A stretch of 64,000 nt of DNA, from NCBI GenBank assembly GCA_014155875.1, contig JACEFZ010027948.1, positions 210,001-274,000 on the forward strand, given 5' to 3'. Source of the stretch: Cepaea nemoralis. Its lineage: Eukaryota > Mollusca > Gastropoda > Stylommatophora > Helicidae. Position 1 is the stretch's first letter. Each line of letters starts with the position of its first letter. Below are positions 21,690-32,895 of the stretch, one piece after another. A program made the position numbers and the translations under genes. Below the pieces are notes generated by a model. That model was not told the origin of the DNA. It made no database searches and worked only from the letters and a program-made list of their open reading frames with translations.

Positions 21690-22115
21690 GTTTCAAGTTG
21701 TTGCCGAGCCGAATTTAGCCGATAGGGCTGCGGTCATCCGTGTTTAAAAAGACATGCAGCAACACCAGCAGGTCCCACTTTAACTTATTGTACCCCAAGA
21801 GGTTCCCCTTTAACACATTATATCTCAAGCTGTTCAACTTTAACTCATCAGTAACAGCACTCTTCACCACACCGTGAGGCGTATTAGGTATATGGTGCCA
21901 GCCACATATTTTTACAGACCCATGGACACTGACTGGGTGATGTGGGCAATATAACGCCCGCTGCCTTTACTTCCGAGAATATTTCCTGTAGCTATTTTAG
22001 TCTGGGTCGCCCTTGTAACCCAGATCAATGTTTAAAAAAAAATAATTCCGATTCGATAGAGATTCGAGCACATTATAACTGGGTCGCAGACAGGCACGCT
22101 GTTCACTGCGTGGCT
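21690..22115 (-). mobile_element. SINE-C-like element, old copy
   Basis: The minus strand has a tRNA-like head (B-box-like GCTCGAATCTC near 22068). The body matches 50200-50556 (GTATATGGTGC, GGGTGATGTGG, TAACCCAGATCA-like blocks in order). It is strongly diverged. Confidence 0.5.
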
Positions 22116-22128
22116 ATCTAAAATGTTG

Positions 22129-22230
22129 CATGTCCTTTGCAGAACGTTGTAATCAACCGCATGCTGATTTTCTAGGTAATTGTACGCAACGAGAAGTCAA
22201 CGTTTAAGTCCAACTTAATGCCGGATCCTC
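22129..22230. repeat. Small SINE-B and SINE-A scraps
   Basis: GCATGTCCTTTGCAGAACG (22129) resembles a SINE-B 3' end, and GAGAAGTCAACGTTTAAGTC (22190) resembles the SINE-A centre. Confidence 0.4.
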
Positions 22231-22892
22231 GTTTAATAAAGGTAATTTTGTGATTTAACGGGCGCCTCTTGTCTTGTGTAATAAGACTGCTGACCTCAAT
22301 AATTACAACACGCTTAACTATGGACAGCATCACGAGTGCTTTTATAATGTGAAACGTCATTGCAAGAATACACGCGTTCAACCTTCAACTATATATAAAT
22401 CTGTAATAGTAAACTATTGTAATAAAGCAGGGTATTTGTGACATACTGTTTATGTTTACGTTATGTTTTGAAATTCGCCATTCGAGAACATCCTGCATTT
22501 ACTGTCTTTGAAATATCGATCTTTGCTGTCACGTATAAGAACAGCCTACTTCCCCTCCCCCTCATTCCTCCTTCTCCCTCCTCTTTCCTCCTTAGTTTGG
22601 CTTTCAGAGTCGTTGGACTGAATTCGGAAGTTGAATTATGTGTGTGTAATGTTATTGCGTAATGCATGTGATGTTGTCTTTGTCTATTTTTCCTTGGTGC
22701 ATATTGTTTTGCATGTTGAAAATATCCGATAATCGCGCACAGAGCATGTTTGTTTTATGAAATATTGTCTGATTTCTTTGTCTCTGGCCCTTTGGTCGGC
22801 GTGATATTGACCGCACGCCTCATCAAGCGCCGAGTGGCCTAAAAATACGGAACTATTGTAGAGTTGGCAGGCAGTCACGGTTTTTAGATATC

Positions 22893-22995
22893 TAATATTG
22901 TCCCGAAACATGCTTTTGGGATGCTTCTTGTCTTGGGAGTTTCCCTTAATCGAATGAGATATTGAATTCAATCGAACTATTTAACAATTTTCCGT
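22893..22995. repeat. Dispersed repeat R8, copy 2
   Basis: CCCGAAACATGCTTTTGGGA, TCTTGTCTTGGG and AATCGAACTATTT match 1708-1810 in order. Confidence 0.55.
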
Positions 22996-23045
22996 TATAG
23001 TCGTTTTACTTTCGTCTTCTGCCAGTTGTGACTTGACATGCACTA

Positions 23046-23110
23046 GTTAGTTAGTTAGTTAGTCGCAGTTCCAACTTCACAGCAACGGGTCGTCCCCATT
23101 ATGCTCCGTT
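23046..23110 (-). repeat. R7 3' end with (CTAA)n tail
   Basis: On the minus strand GGACGACCCGTTGCTGTGAA, GTTGGAACTGCGACTAAC and a run of CTAA match 40196-40246, where the mariner element has inserted in the same tail. Confidence 0.7.
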
Positions 23111-23327
23111 CATGTGCCAGTGAATATGCACTAGTTGTAAGCTATGAAGCGGGTGAGGGGAATTACGGTCACGTGTTTTATTTGTATAAGAATTGCTACG
23201 TTTCAATTATAGTATTAAAGAATTTCGAAATACTGTTGAGAAAGCGTTCATTCCGGGATTCTTTGATTCTGCTTATGCTTAGAAGAAAGGTCCCGGTGTC
23301 TCAGTTACATCTAGTGACCCTAGAATA

Positions 23328-25204
23328 GCACCATATATCACCACGCATCATATATCACCACGCACCATATATCACCACGCACCATATATCACCACGCACC
23401 ATATATCACCACGCACCATATATCACCACGCATCATATATCACCACGCATCATATATCACCACGCATCATATATCACCACGCATCATATATCACCACGCA
23501 TCATATATCACCACGCATCATATATCACCACGCATCATATATCACCACGCACCATATATCACCACGCATCATATATCACCACGCATCATATATCACCACG
23601 CATCATATATCACCACGCACCATATATCACCACGCACCATATATCACCACGCACCATATATCACCACGCACCATATATCACCACGCATCATATATCACCA
23701 CGCATCATATATCACCACGCACCATATATCACCACGCACCATATATCACCACGCACCATATATCACCACGCACCATATATCACCACGCACCATATATCAC
23801 CACGCATCATATATCACCACGCATCATATATCACCACGCATCATATATCACCACGCATCATATATCACCACGCATCATATATCACCACGCATCATATATC
23901 ACCACGCATCATATATCACCACGCATCATATATCACCACGCACCATATATCACCACGCACCATATATCACCACGCATCATATATCACCACGCATCATATA
24001 TCACCACGCATCATATATCACCACGCATCATATATCACCACGCACCATATATCACCACGCATCATATATCACCACGCATCATATATCACCACGCATCATA
24101 TATCACCACGCATCATATATCACCACGCATCATATATCACCACGCATCATATATCACCACGCATCATATATCACCACGCATCATATATCACCACGCATCA
24201 TATATCACCACGCATCATATATCACCACGCATCATATATCACCACGCATCATATATCACCACGCATCATATATCACCACGCATCATATATCACCACGCAT
24301 CATATATCACCACGCATCATATATCACCACGCATCATATATCACCACGCATCATATATCACCACGCACCATATATCACCACGCATCATATATCACCACGC
24401 ATCATATATCACCACGCACCATATATCACCACGCACCATATATCACCACGCACCATATATCACCACGCACCATATATCACCACGCATCATATATCACCAC
24501 GCATCATATATCACCACGCACCATATATCACCACGCACCATATATCACCACGCACCATATATCACCACGCACCATATATCACCACGCACCATATATCACC
24601 ACGCACCATATATCACCACGCATCATATATCACCACGCATCATATATCACCACGCATCATATATCACCACGCATCATATATCACCACGCATCATATATCA
24701 CCACGCATCATATATCACCACGCATCATATATCACCACGCATCATATATCACCACGCACCATATATCACCACGCACCATATATCACCACGCATCATATAT
24801 CACCACGCATCATATATCACCACGCATCATATATCACCACGCATCATATATCACCACGCACCATATATCACCACGCATCATATATCACCACGCATCATAT
24901 ATCACCACGCATCATATATCACCACGCATCATATATCACCACGCATCATATATCACCACGCATCATATATCACCACGCATCATATATCACCACGCATCAT
25001 ATATCACCACGCATCATATATCACCACGCATCATATATCACCACGCATCATATATCACCACGCATCATATATCACCACGCATCATATATCACCACGCATC
25101 ATATATCACCACGCATCATATATCACCACGCATCATATATCACCACGCATCATATATCACCACGCATCATATATCACCACGCATCATATATCACCACGCA
25201 TCAT
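23328..25204. repeat. 17-bp satellite array, about 110 units, two variants
   Basis: The unit is (C/T)CATATATCACCACGCA, repeated about 110 times with essentially no other substitutions or indels. The only variable base is the first, C in about 32 units and T in about 78. C and T units are interspersed up to about 24.86 kb; the last 20 or so units are all T. The CpG in CACGCA is kept in every unit. The array lies in intron 1 of TMEM117. It has no spacers and is not CRISPR. Confidence 0.99.
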
Positions 25205-25349
25205 AGCGTGAAGAGGGGTCCTTTACCGTTACTACACACACCTAATACGCCTTATGCCCTGTTTTGTTGTTTACAAATCTTTTGGGGTATCATCCTTGCA
25301 CTCCGGCCAAGTCCATATGTGCTCAGTTCCCCCTCCATCTCTCTCTCTT

Positions 25350-25379
25350 CCCCCCCCCCCCCCCCCCCACACACACACA
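25350..25379. repeat. (C)19-(AC)n tract
   Basis: A 19-base C run followed by ACACACACACA. Confidence 0.95.
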
Positions 25380-25538
25380 ACATATACGTCAGCGTCCGGC
25401 GGCTAATAGTGCCAGAAATAGTGTTTCTGTAAGCATTCGGCTGCGAAATAATTCCTTATCGGCTTCTGACACAAATAGTTGTCATTTGAAAGTAACCGCA
25501 CTCTGGGTCAGACCGAGTTAATCACCGAATGACGATGA

Positions 25539-25642
25539 GTTCAGTGTGATATTGTGCTGAAGTCATAATTAAGTTCAGCATGATATTGTGCTGAAGTCAT
25601 AATTAAGTTCAGCATGATATTGTGCTTAAGTCATAATTAAGT
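25539..25642. repeat. 34-bp tandem repeat, 3 copies
   Basis: The unit is GTTCAGCATGATATTGTGCT followed by GAAGTCATAATTAA, three nearly identical copies in direct tandem. Confidence 0.9.
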
Positions 25643-25667
25643 GTTGATCATTAACCTCTTGAGTGGA

Positions 25668-25934
25668 GTCAGCATGGTCGAATGGATAAGGGCTGATGCT
25701 GAGGTGGGGGGGGGGGGGGGTGTTCAACCCCTACACCGGTCAGTTGGACTAAATATGTTGACTTCTCTTGTCCTTGACTTGAAAACGTAAATTACAAATA
25801 CCTCTGAAGTCGGAGTGTGTTCGCTAGATGGCGAGGGACACTGGTAATGGGGAAAGCGAATCCACATACATTTAGTCTAATTCTACTAGAAGTAGCGTGA
25901 ATGGACTACGTTTAAATTCAAAGCAAGCGAGCGC
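25668..25934 (+). mobile_element. SINE-A, copy with poly-G inside the tRNA-like head
   Basis: A box TGGTCGAATGG (25675-25685) and B box TGTTCAACCCC are separated by 15 Gs (25706-25720). The body is typical (CCTTGACTTGAAAACGTAAA, GCTAGATGGCGAGGGACACT, AAGCGAATCCACATAC). The tail is A-rich. Confidence 0.82.
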
Positions 25935-26015
25935 CAAAAAAAAACAAAAAACGTGTTGAGTGGCAAGCCAAGCAACTACGTGATATATGATTGGGTTTTC
26001 TTGTAAATCCCATAC

Positions 26016-26155
26016 ATCATCATCATCATCATGTGCCGTGTCGAAAAGCATTAACGGTCGTGGTTTGCCATTTCATACGATCACTAGAGTCCTGGACCAG
26101 ATCTGTGTTCTTCGTCCCAGCTGCGCCAAGCCGTCCAGGTATATATCGCTGTCTC
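26016..26155 (-). mobile_element. RTE-like LINE 3' end with (CAT)n tail
   Basis: CATCATCATCATCATCATGT is followed by GGTTTGCCATTTCATACGAT and CTGGACCAGATCTGTGTTCT. This matches the 3' terminus of the minus-strand RTE at 51060-51140 and the one at 31724. Confidence 0.72.
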
Positions 26156-26800
26156 TTATTCTTGTTTTTGCATCCATTGCATATGTGGTTTCTTATTTTT
26201 TTTTCATATTTAGTCATGTGGCAGAGTGGTTTAGAGATTACGACGTCCACCTCTCGTTCTGTCAAAATTTGCAAACATACCCACACAAGCATATATCACG
26301 TGTGGTATTCTGGCATATATCGCTGCACGCTCGCTGGTGCTACTGAGTTCGTGCACTGTGTGAGCATTGTCTTGCGTGATCAGTGGGAGGAAACTGGGGC
26401 ACTTATGGAGATATCCCTGTTCAGTGGTGATCTGCTGCCAAAACTAAATCGAATAACATATTTGGTGAAAACATGTTACATAACTTTTGTCTACTTTCAC
26501 GTATAGTTAGCCTCTTTGAAAGTATTGTCGCGATTTTTCATTTAGGTTAATTGTATTGTTGGGAATCTGCTGCAGAACCTTCGAGACTGAATGAGTTAAC
26601 ATCGTGTTACTTTATCTTTGCATCCTTATTACACTTCACACCTCCAGGCGTTGATCATCATGTCTGTCCACAGCCTTATGTTTTGTGTACTACCAATCAT
26701 ATCTCACATGCCGTAAATAGCAAACTACCTAGCATCTTCTCTCATGGTCTCCTCGTGACTCTCTTCCCATGCAACTTTCCTATTTAATGGGGTTTAAAGG
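26156..26800. other. Intron 1, weak SINE-like block only
   Basis: CATGTGGCAGAGTGGTTTAG at 26216 resembles a tRNA-derived A-box region (GTGGCAGAGTGG) but no good B box follows. No other feature is seen. Confidence 0.35.
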
Positions 26801-26814
26801 CAAACAGGTTCGAC

Positions 26815-26905
26815 TCCATTGCACTGGGTTTTATCCCACATGGTTTGGTCTCCTTCCGAAAGCGTCACGCGGAGCACGGACTCCTTAGTTTCAAAGACGA
26901 TCTAC
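26815..26905 (+). repeat. Dispersed repeat shared with 36908-37000
   Basis: CATTGCACTGGGTTTTATCC, CTTCCGAAAGCGTCACGC and GAGCACGGACTCCTTAG match 36908-37000 in order. It is followed by poly-T and 14 Gs (26928-26941). Confidence 0.6.
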
Positions 26906-26999
26906 CGATTTTTTTTTGATTTTTTTTGGGGGGGGGGGGGGTTTCAAAAAACTGCACCGATTGATGGAACTAATCCTCGACCATCTGAGCGCAGGTTGG

Positions 27000-27190
27000 T
27001 GGCTTGACTACTTCGCCACAGAATCACTCAGGATTTCCCCTTATCATATGTACCCCAGCTTCCCCCTTCTCATGATGTGCCCAAAGAATGCGCATTTTCG
27101 TTTTCTGGTGCCAGTAATCAGTTCTCTGTATCAGTTAACGTCTTTCAAGATATCTACATTACGCTTTATATCTATACCTGGACCTCATCA
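27000..27190 (-). mobile_element. Probable decayed LINE 3' fragment
   Basis: CTTCTCATGATGTGCCCAAA, AATCAGTTCTCTGTATCAGT and CTTTCAAGATATCTACATTA resemble the minus-strand LINE post-RT block seen at 41440-41600. No clear frame remains. Confidence 0.4.
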
Positions 27191-27540
27191 TGCTTTTATA
27201 AAATCTAACGTGTACATCTTCCACGTAATTCCTCCCTTAATCCTAATATATAAGGAATCTGTAAAATACGAATTGAGATCTACATCGCTTTGTGACGTCT
27301 CTAATACGTCACCTTGTTTGCATTGTGCAGCTTTAACCGGCAAATTACTGTCAGTATTTCAGGGGAGAAAAATATTTCAAATATCCCGCCGCCATCAAAA
27401 TTAGGTAAACATACAGGAGAGGCGGGAGTTGTGCAATGATTAAACATAAATAAACAGACCAGAATAAGAGACGTTTGAAGTTATCTTTGTGCTTCATTTC
27501 AACAGCTGCATCTAAGCGACATATCGTGTTCATTGAACAT

Positions 27541-27602
27541 ATTGTCATTAATAATGTCAATGACAACAGCAGATTACACAATAATGAAATTATTGTGTAA
27601 TC
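27541..27602. repeat. Two adjacent short palindromes
   Basis: GATTACACAATAAT (27572-27585) and its exact complement ATTATTGTGTAATC (27589-27602) are separated by GAA. Just upstream, ATTGTCATT and AATGACAAC form a second 9-bp near-perfect pair. Confidence 0.85.
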
Positions 27603-27865
27603 GCTGCTTGCACTTTATAGTAGGGTGTTTATAAATTATAATAGAGTCACATCCCACCTTAATCTATATTTCACCTAGAATTTGAAAATCAACCTCACTG
27701 AGACATATTTCACATATCTTTTTTTGTGATACCGGTGTACTATTGTTTGTTTTACATCAATGAATAAAATTGGAAAACAATCTTTGTAAAGACAAACGAC
27801 AAACCATATAGTTAATTTCCCTTTTCACTGTCTTTTATTTACGCGAATGCTATGTTGTGTGTATG

Positions 27866-27930
<65 letters not shown>

Positions 27931-28250
27931 CCATCATCATGTGTCTTGCTGGCTGGCATGGGTAATCATGCTTCTCACTATCTTGTGATCTACAGCAACA
28001 TGTGTGCTGTCCCCCTTCCTTGCCATTACACAAGTCTAAAGAATTGTCTCTCGCTGTCTTCCGCTATCCATCTTTCTCTACAATTGTCAGCATTCTTCTG
28101 TAAAACAACATTCCCAAAGCTTGTAAGGATTGTTTTGCTTCTTTACTAATTGTCCATATGTTAGATTTCAATGATATGGATTTATTGCATAAGATGTCCT
28201 TGATTTGATAAAATGTAGTTTTTCTTGTCCTATTCTGTTTTGTCTGCAAT
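27866..28250 (-). mobile_element. RTE-like LINE 3' end with expanded (CAT)n
   Basis: A (CAT)n tract of about 75 bp (27866-27940) is followed by GTGTCTTGCTGGCTGGCATG, GGTAATCATGCTTCTCAC and CTATCCATCTTTCTCTACA. Similar blocks in the same order occur after (CAT)n at 61464. The minus strand at 28064-28249 encodes EAKQSLQALGMLFYRRMLTI, a MW-RRMLRI-like RTE motif. Confidence 0.75.
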
Positions 28251-29328
28251 CGTTGACAAAACTAGGATGTTTCGCATACACACTGTGGGTGTGCTCTCGT
28301 GCACCCCAGGATTAACTCCATGCCCATAGCTTCATCTGTATGCTGTATAGACTTACTAGCTGATGCTTTGACATCATGGGCAGTCCAGGCCATACTAAAT
28401 TACTGAGATAATCAGATGTTGATATTCTCTGCTCCATGTCCATTGTTGCCACAATCTTCAGTAAACCAGTATTTGACTAGTAACTTTCATAAGCTCTTTG
28501 CTTCGTTATCCAAAACACCCAGCCAGTTATGACGCACGTGCACAAGTTTCAGATAAACATTCACTAATACATGCCACAAACATATGGTACTGGCAATGAC
28601 TAGAGACAGGTGTTGGTGATTTCTGACGCCTGTTGACTCATCACTTCAGTTTTACCTACAAACGTGACTACACCAGCATGATAAATGTGTATGCTGGGGA
28701 CAACTGTTACAGCTGCAGTTAAATTAAGTGTGTGATCTCCATGGTCTCGCCTAGTTGGTGGCCTTATCACACAATACATACAATGATGGGGTTATTGGTA
28801 GCTCGCTACATTTCTCCCATATGGTGCTTGGTTGTAAACACTTTGGAGGAGTTTTAACTCAGCATTGGTGTTCAGGTCGTTCAGTTCAGTATTTACAAAA
28901 AAGGAAAAAAAAATATAAATTTGTCCTTGTTCAACCAGTTTCTTCATCTTGGGTTATAAATGAGGTTGATTTTTGTTCTTATGAATTTTGATATGAGGTC
29001 TTTTTAGCTCCGAAAGCACTTTTGTCTGTCAGAGTGAGCTTAATGTAGAGAGTTTTCTCCTGACCCGACACCCAAGAAGCTTAGCCTCAAGACTAATCCT
29101 ACAGACGTCTCCTTCCCTTCTCTACACTTATAAACCACTGAGGTTTGCAAGATTGGTAACAGAGATGCATACAAGATATACCCAGGTCATAATTCAGCAC
29201 AGCACATATGGACTGACTGCGATTATTCCCAGATTGGTAATGTTCTATCAACAGGTTTTAGTCATTTCATTGTTCACAGACTCCAACTCATGGTGTGGTG
29301 ATTTTGGTCACAGGCATAGGGAAAAGTT
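28251..29328. other. Intron 1, nothing recognised
   Basis: Low-complexity A-rich patch at 28895-28920. No homology-like frames. Confidence 0.4.
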
Positions 29329-29575
29329 TTTAAAAAAATGTTAGGTGCCCATCTTTTACAGGACACCACAGTCAACCCCAGCATTTTTGCGTTGTCTGTG
29401 ATTTCGTGGCAAGTTTACATTCAGTAGTTTGCCATTGATTTTCTGAACGACCAGCATTCATACCTTTGTATGGGAACCAAGGCAAGGCAGTATGCTTCCA
29501 AATTGCTCGCAGTTGTGTTTCGAACATGGTATGTGGGATTATGAATCACATCCTTAACCCCTTTGCCACAGAGCT
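29329..29575 (-). mobile_element. SINE-B, minus-strand copy with likely target duplication
   Basis: GGAAAAGTT at 29320-29328 and 29576-29584 flank it. The body has CAGTAGTTTGCCATTGATTT, CAGTATGCTTCCAAATTGCT, GTTTCGAACATGG and TTGCCACAGAGCT. Confidence 0.78.
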
Positions 29576-29884
29576 GGAAAAGTTAAGGCTGTTGTGGTTT
29601 GTATAAAAGGATAACCTGCATCTCAGCTCAGGCACCAGCTGGTTCTGGTCTACTCATCAGAATCCCATGCAACACTTCTGCCACCAGTCCTTGTACACCA
29701 TGGATAACAGGCTATCATAGATCTGAACCAAACTGGCAGGGGATATCTGAGTTGATGGCCCCTAGGATTTTGCCACTGGGAATCCCAAAGTAGAAAAACT
29801 TGCGGCATTCATCAGCCTACTCGCAAATCATGTGTTTGTATCTCCATAGTGACCGATTTTAAAAATTGACTTGAGGTTCCAGGT

Positions 29885-30088
29885 CTCATCACATCTCATC
29901 TCATCTCATCTCATGTTCCTCTTGTACCTTGCGGTGTCGAGGTGAAGTATAAACATCGTGAGAGTGCCCGATTATGGGCTTCATGCATCGATATTCCCAT
30001 GGACTCTGCTATTCCCTCTGTCCAACATTTGCGTGGTCGGCCTCTTCCTCTGTTTCCATCTGGTCTGTACATCATTGCTTGTTGTGGT
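29885..30088 (-). mobile_element. LINE 3' end with (TGAGA)n tail
   Basis: The minus strand encodes MMYRPDGNRGRGRPRKCWTE, GIAESMGISM and HEAHNRALSRC, the RGRPRK-W and D-A-DR-W motifs at the C-terminus of non-LTR elements. The plus strand shows TCTCATCTCATCTCATCTCA at 29887-29911, a pentanucleotide 3' tail. Confidence 0.72.
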
Positions 30089-30205
30089 CCCAGGTCAACA
30101 CATCCTAACATGGATACCAAGTCGACACATGCTAAAATGGAGACCAGGTTGACACATCCTAAAGTGGATACCAATCAACACATCCTAAACTTGATACCAG
30201 GAAAT
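30089..30205. repeat. About 28-bp tandem repeat (SINE-C-like body)
   Basis: Units such as AGGTCAACACATCCTAACAT then GGATACCA occur four times with changes. The GGTCAAC...CCTAAAATGG motif also appears in SINE-C copies at 50209 and 56202. Confidence 0.7.
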
Positions 30206-30354
30206 AAAGTAAAGGTGGTCCTGATTGATAATGACCACATCATCCATCGAGTTTCAGTTGGTCTATAAAAATATGGGACATAAACAATGTGTCCAGTGCA
30301 CCTTAAGGTATGAGAAAGGGTCCTTAACTTGTGTTTTTTTACCTTGTTTTTTGT

Positions 30355-30477
30355 TCGCATATCCTTTACAGGATATCGCTGTCAACATCAGCATCTTTCA
30401 GCTGATTGTTGATTTCTTAGCAAGATTACGCTCAGTAGTTTGCCATTGCTTTCTGAGCGACCTGCTCACATACCTCA
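30355..30477 (-). mobile_element. SINE-B, 3' half
   Basis: CGCATATCCTTTACAGGATA, CAGTAGTTTGCCATTGCTTT and CTGAGCGACCTGCTCACATA, cut before the head region. It lies about 410 bp upstream of TMEM117 exon 2. Confidence 0.78.
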
Positions 30478-30888
30478 TAAGTTACCAACGCGGAGAGAAC
30501 TGCTACTGATTCTCGCACACATCACGTTACTCACGAGAGTATACAGGATTACAGAGAAAGTCGTATAACCCCTAGACCAGAGAGACTGACATTGTTTACC
30601 TACCATACACTAAATTACTAAATAAAACTCAAGGCATGTAAAAGGGTCTGATAACAATTTGCCTTGGTTTCAGTTAGACCATCTTGATTATTCATTTTGA
30701 CTCTTAAGGTAAATATTGTTCAGTGGTAGACACTATGACCTCATCATTGATATCAATCTCTGGTAAGTACTATTGCATCATCATCATCATGATCATCAGT
30801 CACAGTTTTTGCATCGTCACAGTGCACTCATGCTATTATGTCTACAGTCACAACAAGTGTAAATTTTACCTATCTTTTGTTCCCACAG

Positions 30889-31124
30889 ATAAAGCCTTTC
30901 GCCTTAAAATGTTTCACGATGACAAAGGCTCATGGATGACTATGTTCCTGAGCACCATTTTGTTTGTGTTTATCTTCTCCTACATCTATAATGCCTTCCT
31001 GCTCATTGGTGGTGATTACACTGCCCCCTACCACATATCAACATATTTGGGCCTTAGCAATGATGTCTTCATGAAAGCAGCGGCCACTGGGACCTGGTGC
31101 GGTGATATTTTCACAGCTTGGATG
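30889..31124 (+). CDS. TMEM117: TMEM117 coding exon 2 (TM3-TM4)
   Basis: Internal exon, residues 215-293. The acceptor is a pyrimidine-rich tract ending TTCCCACAG at 30888. The donor is GTGGGT at 31125, directly after the codons for TAWM. The split codon a|at gives Asn215, so the peptide runs IIF-N-KAFRLKMF. TM3 is WMTMFLSTILFVFIFSYIY and is followed by a short loop. TM4 covers GTWCGDIFTAWM, which continues in exon 3 as VTDMML. RLKMF, GSWMTMF, GTW-GD and TAWMVTDMML are typical TMEM117 motifs. Length is 236 bp and the exit phase is 0. Intron 1 before it is about 17.5 kb. Confidence 0.93.
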
Positions 31125-31203
31125 GTGGGTATTATTTTATATGAGAAACTTATACATACTATAAATATAAAGACAATACCATGGCAGCTGTTGTCAAAGA
31201 GAT

Positions 31204-31617
31204 TTGAAGTTTAGTTTAGTTTAGTTTAGTCATTGGATCAACATCATGGCACACGGTTTAACCCATAAGTGCTCCGTTTTCCTCCTAACTCAAACCTGAG
31301 TCTGGAGAAACTCAGCTCAATGCACGAACTCTGTTGCATCGGCCAGGATCCTGAAATACTTTGAGTAGATTTTTAACTCAAAATTTTGCCCGGGCAGCGC
31401 CGTTAGGCTACTCTTTTTCGATTTCCAACTGCCAAGGGATTTTTTACGTGCGCAACAATACACATGGGCGTCCGATCTCACTACCCAGAGACCAGGGGAA
31501 ATTTTATTACTGGAAGTCCAGGTGGATTCTTTTTTAAATCCCGGTCCTCACCGGGGCCTGAACCCGGGACCTCTAGCACTCGAGGCGGACACCATACCTC
31601 GAGACCACTCAGCCCCC
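31204..31617 (-). mobile_element. SINE-D, tRNA-derived, with (ACTAA)n tail
   Basis: On the minus strand the head is GGGGGCTGAGTGGTCTCGAG (A box GGCTGAGTGG) and CCCGGGTTCAGGCCCCGG (B box GGTTCAGGCCC), like a Ser-type tRNA. A 300-bp body follows and then (ACTAA)4, seen as TTTAGTTTAGTTTAGTTTAG at 31209. It sits 80 bp after exon 2 and is the best-preserved pol III head in the window. Confidence 0.85.
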
Positions 31618-31723
31618 TCTTTGAAGTTGAAGGGTTAAACAAAACTCATTATAGTATAATGAGGTTGGATCTTAACATGCGCTATTATCATCTTGTAGCA
31701 AGTCCTCTGTAGAATGCCGCTCT

Positions 31724-32665
31724 CATCATCATCATCATTATCTTATGCCATGACGGTCAAAGTTTGCCATCTTACACGATCATGAGAGTTGTGGATTTTT
31801 TTTTTTTTGGCACTCGTTCGCTTTGTTAACTCAAGTATAGCCCATGCACACTATTTCTAGTAGTGCTGGACATAATTTTGCGTGTGGATTAGCTTTCCCT
31901 ATTAACGGTGTGCCTTGCCATCAGGCGAAACCACTCTGACTTCAGAGGTACTTGTAATTTACATCCCCAAGTCAAGGACGATAGGTCAACATTTTAGTCC
32001 AGCTGTCCTGTGTAGGGGCTGAACCCCTTACCTCGGCATCCGCACACCAGAAGTTTAAGAATACGCATTATTATCCTTTTCGGTCATGCTGACCTTAAGA
32101 GTCATGGATCAGCTCTGTATTCTTGTCTCAACCATGCTACGTGGCCAAGCCATCCAGATATTAACTTCTCTTTACCTCTCAATCTTGCCAGTTGTCACTA
32201 AGCTCTCTAGTTTATTTTGTTCTCATAACATATCCAAAAAATTTGTGACTTTCTATGTCAAATTTCTCTAATCAGTTTATGGTTTTCATTTGTTCCTTGT
32301 AGAACTTGCTCATTAGTTTTCTGTCTGTCCATGGTATTTTTTGCATTTTCCTCAGAAACCACATTCCCACTGCCATTATTTCAGTTTATCTGCTCATTGT
32401 CTACACTACACATCCATCCAAAAGTACAGATTCTATGTAGCATTTCAACACTCTTATTTTCCATTGCAATTGACATATTTTTATTGGTCAGTATGTTTTC
32501 CATCTACTTTTGCCATAGCGATTCTTGTTCTAATCTCTTCAAGGCTCCTCCCATTAGATGTTATGACTGTTCAGAGATTGTTGTAAGTATTTGCACTTAC
32601 TATATAACATTATGGTATTTTTTTCTTCCTAGTGAAGACCATAATCTCTGTCTTCTTATAATTTC
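31724..32665 (-). mobile_element. RTE-like LINE 3' part, split by SINE-A
   Basis: The (CAT)n tail and 3' end lie at 31724-31784. Sequence resumes at 32109 and matches the minus-strand RTE at 51100-51700 base by base over long blocks (GTCATGGATCAGCTCTGTAT, CTGTCTGTCCATGGTATT, GACCATAATCTCTGTCTTCT). Similarity ends near 32665, so the copy is 5' truncated. Its coding frame is dead. Confidence 0.85.
31796..32097 (-). mobile_element. SINE-A nested in an RTE element, 302 bp
   Basis: AGAGTTGTGGA (31785-31795) and AGAGTCATGGA (32098-32108) are an 11-bp target duplication with two mismatches. The uninterrupted RTE site can be read at 51107-51119. On the minus strand the copy runs from TTAAGGTCAGCATGACCG through the B box GGGGTTCAGCCCC to a 13-base A tail. 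Confidence 0.9.
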
Positions 32666-32834
32666 TGTCATCAAGCACTTCCAAAAATATCTTTCGTTTA
32701 TCCTGCCTCATGCAGCTTCATGCCTCAGGTATCTGCATTGTTCTGTGTTCATCTTCATGCTGATCATCTCTTGCTGCTTCTTCCAGAAACCATGCCTTTC
32801 AGTTTCTTTTTTTCCAAGCCACCTTGATGTTTAT

Positions 32835-32895
32835 ATAGGCAAAGTGGTTCAGTTTCCAAGACCTGATACTGTTTATTTAACATGGGTAAGGTATT
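32835..32895 (+). repeat. Single unit of the 46-bp repeat found at 38.7 kb
   Basis: GGTTCAGTTTCCAAGACCTG, ATACTGTTTATTTAACATGG and GTAAGGTATTTCA match the 38693-38925 units. It directly precedes a plus-strand RTE fragment. Confidence 0.75.

Noticed and set aside
23328..25204. CRISPR-like array
   Set aside because: Direct tandem units without spacers in an animal intron; it is a satellite.
31540..31620. Functional Ser-type tRNA gene on the minus strand
   Set aside because: Good A and B boxes, but it continues into a 300-bp body and (ACTAA)n tail, so it is a SINE head.
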